NCBI GenBank assembly: GCA_009841265.1
Contig: VXMB01000014.1
Coordinates: forward strand, 186,001 to 250,000
Length of the DNA stretch: 64,000 bases
Origin: Gemmatimonadota bacterium
GTDB taxonomy: Bacteria > JAAXHH01
Direction: 5' to 3'
The stretch's first letter is position 1, and each line of letters starts with the position of its first letter. Positions 59,857-64,000 of the stretch are shown one piece after another. Under the pieces are notes generated by a model. It saw nothing but the letters and a program-made list of their open reading frames with translations, did no database searches and was not told the DNA's origin. The position numbers and the translations under genes are program-made.

Positions 59857-59885
59857 AATATAGGCGAACGGCGGGTCATCGTCAA
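59857..59885 (-). promoter_or_regulatory. Promoter of the tRNA pair
   Basis: On the minus strand TTGACG (59885-59880), 17 bp and TATATT (59862-59857); each hexamer matches the consensus at five of six. About 40 bp then lead to the first tRNA. This is the clearest promoter near a known stable RNA in the window. Confidence 0.7.
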
Positions 59886-59905
59886 GCAAAAGATGGGGCG
59901 GCATT

Positions 59906-61717
59906 TCAATCGCCGCGGGCCGACCGCAGCAGGACTTTTTCCTGTTGTTTGAGTTCCATGTAAGTGGCCATGGCGTCGTTCAATTCGCTGCTTCGCCCCC
60001 CCGTTTCCATCTGCTTGATCTGTTCCATCAGACGGGCCATACTTTCCTTGAGCCGTTTCTGCTTGATCCGGACGATATGGTCCCGGGCTCTTTGCTCCAG
60101 GTGAACGCCGGAGTCCGACGTGTTGATCAGTTCCGTGATTACCCGCGCGGCCTCTTCGTCGTCGATGGTATCGATCAGGCCGGAAAGATCGTAGGAACGC
60201 TCGCCGCCCAGTCCGGCGAGACACTGTTCGACGATCCGGCGGTACAGGGGATACTTGAAATCCTGCGGTTCCAGCTGGCCTTCGACGAGTTCGGCGATGG
60301 TCCGGTCGCTGAGCATGAGCTGGACCAGGTCCCGTTCCACCCGCTCGTCGCCGTCCCGCGCCGGCGCGGCGTGGGGCGCCTGGCGATCACGCCCCACGGT
60401 GCCCGAACCGCCCGGTCCGCCCGAACCGCCCGGTCCGCCCGGTCCGGTCGGACGCCGCAGTTCAGAGGCCAGCAGGCCCTGCAGCGCCGGAAACCGGCGT
60501 TCGGCTTCTTCCCGGTACATTTCCCTGTGGACCAGGTTCGCCGTCTTTCGGATCAGGCCGGCCAGCGTCCGGAATACCTCGTCCCGATCGCCCGCTGCCT
60601 GGAGATTGGCATGATAGCCCATGAAATCGGCCAGGGAATCGGCCTGTTCGACGAGTTTCATGAACCCGTCCTGCCCGTGTTCCCGCACGTAGGAGTCGGG
60701 GTCGTAGTCGTCCGGCAGCCGCACGACGCGGGTCCAGAGCCCGCTTTCCACCAGGGGCTCGATGGCGCGCCAGGTCGCCCGCACGCCGGCCTGGTCCGAA
60801 TCGTAGACGAGGTACGCCTGCTGCCCGTACCGCGCCAGGAGCCGGGCCTGTTCCCGCGTCAACGCCGTTCCGCACAGGGCGACCACCCCCTGGATCCCCT
60901 GTTCATGCAGGCCGAGCAGGTCCATGTACCCTTCCACGACCAGCGCCTGTCCCTGCCGCCGCAACGCGTCCCGGGCCTGGTACAGCCCGTAGAGCACCTG
61001 GCTCTTCCGGTAGATGGGGGATTCGGGTGAATTGAGGTACTTGGGCTGGTCCTCGTCGGAAAGCGCTCTCCCGCCGAATCCGACCACGCGGCCGCTCGGC
61101 GCCTGGATGGGAAAGATGAGCCGTTTCCGGAAGGCATCGTAGGTACGCTGCTCACCTGTCTTGGCCAATCCGGCCTTGACGAGCCAATCCGCGCCGATGC
61201 CCTTTTCCCGGGCGGCGTTCAGCAGGTCGTTCCAGGAGTCGGGCGCGTAGCCGAGTCCGAAGGACTTTATCGTCTCTTCGGACAGCCCGCGCTGTTCGGC
61301 GTACCGTCGGACGACGGAATCCCGATCGCTGTTCAGCAGCCGGTCGTGGAAGAACCGGGCGGCGAACCGGGTCACGCGCGCCAGGCTTTCCGCCTCGCTG
61401 CCGGCCTCGCGTTCCCCGGGCGTTTCGGGTATGGTGATGTGAAGCCGGCGGGCTATATGGTGGACCGCTTCGACGAACGTGACGTTCTCGTGCTCCATGA
61501 GGAAGGTGAACACGCTGCCGCCCTTACCGCATCCGAAACAGTGGAACATCTGGCGTTCCTGGTTGACACTGAAGGAAGGCGTCTTCTCGTCGTGAAACGG
61601 ACAGAGTCCCAGGTAGTTTTTACCCGATCTGCGCAGCGTGACATAGTCGGACACGACGTCCACGATGTCCGCCTGCGAACGGATCGAATCTACGAGCTCT
61701 TCCGGTATCCGCGCCAA
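59906..61717 (-). CDS. dnaG: DNA primase DnaG
   Basis: This 603-residue protein starts at TTG 61717 (MARIPEELVDSIRSQADIV), with GGGGAG six bases upstream. The zinc-binding domain has CPFHDE (Cys39, His42) and CFGCGKGG (Cys60, Cys63). The TOPRIM/primase core includes VVEGYMDLLGLHEQG, VALCGTALT and YDSDQAGVRAT. A Gly-Pro-Gly-rich linker (about 424-440), GPGGPGGSGGPGGSG, precedes the C-terminal helicase-interaction domain and derives from a 9-bp repeat array. DnaG makes RNA primers for replication. The tRNA genes lie downstream. Confidence 0.95.
   Translation of the reverse strand: MARIPEELVDSIRSQADIVDVVSDYVTLRRSGKNYLGLCPFHDEKTPSFSVNQERQMFHCFGCGKGGSVFTFLMEHENVTFVEAVHHIARRLHITIPETPGEREAGSEAESLARVTRFAARFFHDRLLNSDRDSVVRRYAEQRGLSEETIKSFGLGYAPDSWNDLLNAAREKGIGADWLVKAGLAKTGEQRTYDAFRKRLIFPIQAPSGRVVGFGGRALSDEDQPKYLNSPESPIYRKSQVLYGLYQARDALRRQGQALVVEGYMDLLGLHEQGIQGVVALCGTALTREQARLLARYGQQAYLVYDSDQAGVRATWRAIEPLVESGLWTRVVRLPDDYDPDSYVREHGQDGFMKLVEQADSLADFMGYHANLQAAGDRDEVFRTLAGLIRKTANLVHREMYREEAERRFPALQGLLASELRRPTGPGGPGGSGGPGGSGTVGRDRQAPHAAPARDGDERVERDLVQLMLSDRTIAELVEGQLEPQDFKYPLYRRIVEQCLAGLGGERSYDLSGLIDTIDDEEAARVITELINTSDSGVHLEQRARDHIVRIKQKRLKESMARLMEQIKQMETGGRSSELNDAMATYMELKQQEKVLLRSARGD
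60401..60451. repeat. 9-bp repeat array in the DnaG linker
   Basis: GCCCGAACC, GCCCGGTCC, GCCCGAACC, GCCCGGTCC and GCCCGGTCC in tandem, encoding the Gly/Pro/Ser-rich linker of DnaG on the minus strand. Confidence 0.8.
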
Positions 61718-61768
61718 GGCGCTCTCCCCGCGTTTGCCGCCGGCCTGGGGCGGGCTTGTTCAAGGTCT

Positions 61769-62350
61769 TCACACCAGGTCGCACGCCTCGGGCGGCATCC
61801 AGTGCGCGTCCTGGTTCTCCCACTTGACGTTGCACCCGATGGGGTTGGTGAGCGCCGTCCGCACGGGACGTCCCGCCGTCACGTCGTCGAGGGCCGCTTC
61901 CAGGTCGTTCACCGTGATGCCGTCCGCGTCCCGGGGACTGTCGACGCCGCGGCCGGTGTATACCAGGCTGCGGTCCCGGTCGAAGACGTAGAAGTGAGGG
62001 GTCCGCAGGGCGCCGTACGCCCGCGCGGTATCCTGGGACAGGTCGCGCAGGTAGGTCCACGGGAAGCGATGGACGTTCATCCGTACGACCATTTGATCGA
62101 AGTCGTCGTCGGGATGGGTAACCTCGCTGTTGGAGTTGATCCCGACGAACCGGACGCCTCGGGACGCGAATTTCTCCGCGGAAACGCGCGTCACTTCGTC
62201 GGAACCGGTGACGTAGGGACAGTGGTTGCAGGTGAAGAACACCACCAGCGTCTCGGCGGTCGAAAAATCGTCCAGGCTGTAGGTCCTGCCGTCCGTCGCC
62301 GGTAGCGAGAACCCCGGCGCGGATTCGCCCAGTTGCAGCGTAAAGGCCAT
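61769..62350 (-). CDS. Thioredoxin/peroxiredoxin-like (AhpC-TSA type) protein
   Basis: This 193-residue protein has [19 protein letters not shown] and [16 protein letters not shown] with a CxxC (CNHC) site, then [10 protein letters not shown] and [24 protein letters not shown], where the cis-Pro region is visible. The CNHCPY layout matches the thioredoxin-domain redox family often annotated as AhpC/TSA-like or TlpA-like. AGGAGG lies upstream of ATG 62350. It is between mutS2 and dnaG on the minus strand, with 51 bp to dnaG. Probably cytosolic; no signal peptide. Confidence 0.85.
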   Translation of the reverse strand: MAFTLQLGESAPGFSLPATDGRTYSLDDFSTAETLVVFFTCNHCPYVTGSDEVTRVSAEKFASRGVRFVGINSNSEVTHPDDDFDQMVVRMNVHRFPWTYLRDLSQDTARAYGALRTPHFYVFDRDRSLVYTGRGVDSPRDADGITVNDLEAALDDVTAGRPVRTALTNPIGCNVKWENQDAHWMPPEACDLV

Positions 62351-62462
62351 GTTCGTCCCTCCTGTCTCAAGAACATTAACTGAAATCGAATATGGATAGT
62401 CCGTCTGCCGCAGTCTGAACCGGCCACCGCGGCGCTACCGCGACGGCAGCGCGCGAACGCGC

Positions 62463-64000
62463 TCAGTCCTTCATCTCCACGATGGTCACCCCGGTCCCCC
62501 CGTCGCGCTGTTCGGCGAAATGGGAAGATTTGACCAGGGGGTGTTGTTGCAGAAACTCCTGGATCGCACTGCTCAGGGCCCCGGTACCCTTACCATGAAG
62601 TATACGGATTTCGTTGAGGTCATCAAGGGTGGTCTGGTCGATGTAGCGGTCCACGGCGTCGATGGCCTCCCTGGCGCGGAAGCCCCGCACGTCCAGTTCC
62701 GTCAGGGCAGCGCGTGGACGGTCCATCCGTACTTCCACGCGGCCTGCCGGTTTTCCCCGTGACGGCGCGGGGTCGGGTTTATGCAGACGGACCTCGGACC
62801 GCCGGGCGGTGATCTCCATCCTGCCGGTCCGGATGCGCAGCCGGTCTCCCAGGTCTTGGATCACGCTCCCCGCCTGTCCAAGCGACGCCACCCACACCTC
62901 GTCGCCCGCAGAAATGGCCTCCCGGGCGGGTCCCGCACCGGAGTTCACGGAGGATTCCGCAGTGAGATCCCCGGCGCGTTCCGCAGCGGCGCCCGCATTG
63001 TCCGCGATGGCCTCCCCGGCGTCTCCTTCAGCGGAAGTGGCACCGGAATCGATGGAGTCGAGCAGGTGCTGAAGCTGCGCGCGCTGGTCCCCGACGGTCT
63101 TGCGAGATGCCTCGACGGCAGCAGCCGCGGCCTGTTCCCTGCGGACCGCGGCCACCGCCTGGTCGATGGCGGCCTGGGCGTCTTTCAGCAGCCGGTCCAT
63201 CTTCTCCCGGCCGGCAGCGATCGTGTCGCGTTCCTTTTGCCGGTAAGAAGCGATCTGGTCCTCGTAGTTCCGTTTCAGTCCATCCAGTTCGGCGCGCAGC
63301 CGGTCTGCCTGCTCCTGCGCGGCGACGAGCAGTTCGTGCTTCCGGTCCACTTCCATGATGACTTCGTCCAGGCGCTTTTCGGCGGTGCCCATGAACCGGG
63401 AGGCGCGCTCGAGCACGTCACCGGGCATGCCGAGCCGGCTGCCGATTTCCAGTGCGTAGCTGGCGCCGGGGATGCCCTGTCTGAACTGGTAGGAGGGCGT
63501 CAGGGTGTCCACGTCGAAAATCATCGAACCGTTTTCCACCCCCTCGGTCCGGGAGGCGAAAGCCTTGAGCGTATCGAAGTGGGTCGTGGCCGCGGTGACG
63601 GTCCCCCGCAAGGTCAGCGATTCCAGGATGGCCATGCCCATGGCCGATCCCGCCGATGGATCCGTGCCGGCGCCCAGCTCGTCGAGGAGCACCAGGGTGC
63701 CATCGCCCGCCTCGTCCAGTATGGTCCGGATATGCACCAGGTGGGCCGAGAAGGTACTCAGGTTCGCCTCGATCGACTGCTCGTCCCCGATGTCCGCGAA
63801 GATGGTGTCGAACACGGCGATTTCGGTGTCGTCGTCCGCCGGTATGTGCAGTCCGGCCTGGGCCATCATGGTCAGGATGCCGATCGACTTCAGGGCGACC
63901 GTCTTGCCGCCCATGTTGGGACCGGTGATCACGAGCGTCTGCGCGCTTTCCCCGACCTCCAGGTTCAGCGGGACGACGGTTTCGCACTGGTCGGACAGCT
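62463..64000 (-). CDS. mutS2: MutS2 family protein, 5' part outside the window
   Basis: The frame is open to the right edge, where it reads LNLEVGESAQTLVITGPNMGGKTVALKS, the MutS Walker A. FDTIFADIGDEQSI and VLLDELGAGTDPSAG (Walker B) follow, with a long coiled-coil and helical region rich in Ala/Glu. A C-terminal Smr nuclease domain (LDVRGFRAREAIDAVDRYID, IRILHGKGTGALSSAI) completes the gene. About 511 residues are visible of the usual 780. MutS2 acts at recombination intermediates and collided ribosomes. The extended, Ala-rich linker (AAERAGDLTAESSVNSGAG) is not conserved. Confidence 0.93.
   Translation of the reverse strand, partial: LSDQCETVVPLNLEVGESAQTLVITGPNMGGKTVALKSIGILTMMAQAGLHIPADDDTEIAVFDTIFADIGDEQSIEANLSTFSAHLVHIRTILDEAGDGTLVLLDELGAGTDPSAGSAMGMAILESLTLRGTVTAATTHFDTLKAFASRTEGVENGSMIFDVDTLTPSYQFRQGIPGASYALEIGSRLGMPGDVLERASRFMGTAEKRLDEVIMEVDRKHELLVAAQEQADRLRAELDGLKRNYEDQIASYRQKERDTIAAGREKMDRLLKDAQAAIDQAVAAVRREQAAAAAVEASRKTVGDQRAQLQHLLDSIDSGATSAEGDAGEAIADNAGAAAERAGDLTAESSVNSGAGPAREAISAGDEVWVASLGQAGSVIQDLGDRLRIRTGRMEITARRSEVRLHKPDPAPSRGKPAGRVEVRMDRPRAALTELDVRGFRAREAIDAVDRYIDQTTLDDLNEIRILHGKGTGALSSAIQEFLQQHPLVKSSHFAEQRDGGTGVTIVEMKD

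Noticed and set aside
1..64000. Insertion sequences, transposases, integrases or phage genes
   Set aside because: No recognisable transposase, integrase or structural phage protein was seen in any frame, and no flanking direct repeats were found around the hic/SIR2 island.

Overview
This window is a high-GC bacterial chromosome segment with about 50 protein genes and two tRNAs. Several features point to a Gram-negative, diderm organism: an LpxL-type acyltransferase, a GT9 heptosyltransferase-like enzyme, a BamA/TamA-like barrel next to a TamB-like protein, and lipoproteins. Two tandem TPR proteins with GWxTD-type domains suggest the FCB / Latescibacterota-Gemmatimonadota area. That placement is inference from gene content; there is no rRNA to confirm it.

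Layout. 1-383: 3' end of a radical-SAM (KamA-like) gene. 384-2520: a compact AT-richer island holding hicA, a hicB antitoxin fused in frame to a SIR2-like domain, and a 58-residue ORF, driven by one promoter that overlaps an inverted repeat. 2541-7343: four-gene operon of three PLP enzymes and an ornithine-cyclodeaminase-like protein. 7580-8680: orphan sugar-type ABC ATPase. 8725-10687: moxR and a DUF58 gene. 10914-11312: repeat-built coiled-coil protein. 11458-17416: catabolic operon (DUF6807, class III aminotransferase, ceramidase-like, sugar isomerase-like, PhyH-like and a small unknown protein), followed upstream by a duplicated-domain protein. 18439-23150: PfkB kinase, cell-envelope genes and a membrane metallopeptidase. 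23158-25977: cysteine desulfurase, an IscU-like scaffold and mnmA. 26291-32686: lipoprotein, unknown protein and two GWxTD/TPR proteins. 32701-37067: sulfatase, CNNM/CBS protein, ybeY and phoH. 37185-38875: DUF402, thioredoxin-like and nitroreductase genes. 38912-43815: iron locus (Cys-rich small protein, FeoB, PepSY membrane protein, candidate sRNA, FeoA, DtxR-type regulator). 44114-46420: GlnE-like gene broken by an in-frame amber codon. 46465-53172: tamB-like and bamA-like genes. 53211-56993: glycosidase-like protein, then the formaldehyde-fixing pair HPS/PHI with a LarC N-domain protein. 57074-59594: secreted globin-like protein and two Cof-type HAD phosphatases. 59664-59817: two tRNAs with their own promoter and terminator. 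59906-64000: dnaG, a thioredoxin-like protein and the 3' part of mutS2.

The best candidate for an undescribed system is the HicA / HicB-SIR2 / small-ORF module at 410-2507. It places a probable NAD-targeting effector on the same polypeptide as a DNA-binding antitoxin. A second unusual signal is a family of 9-bp tandem repeats (consensus near GCCCGGTCC). It recurs in at least seven unrelated loci, in different reading frames and both orientations, where it builds linkers and protein termini.

Genes mostly lie in tight minus-strand operons with overlapping stops and starts. Where promoters are visible they resemble TTGACR-17-TATATT, seen best at the tRNA pair, the candidate sRNA and hicA.
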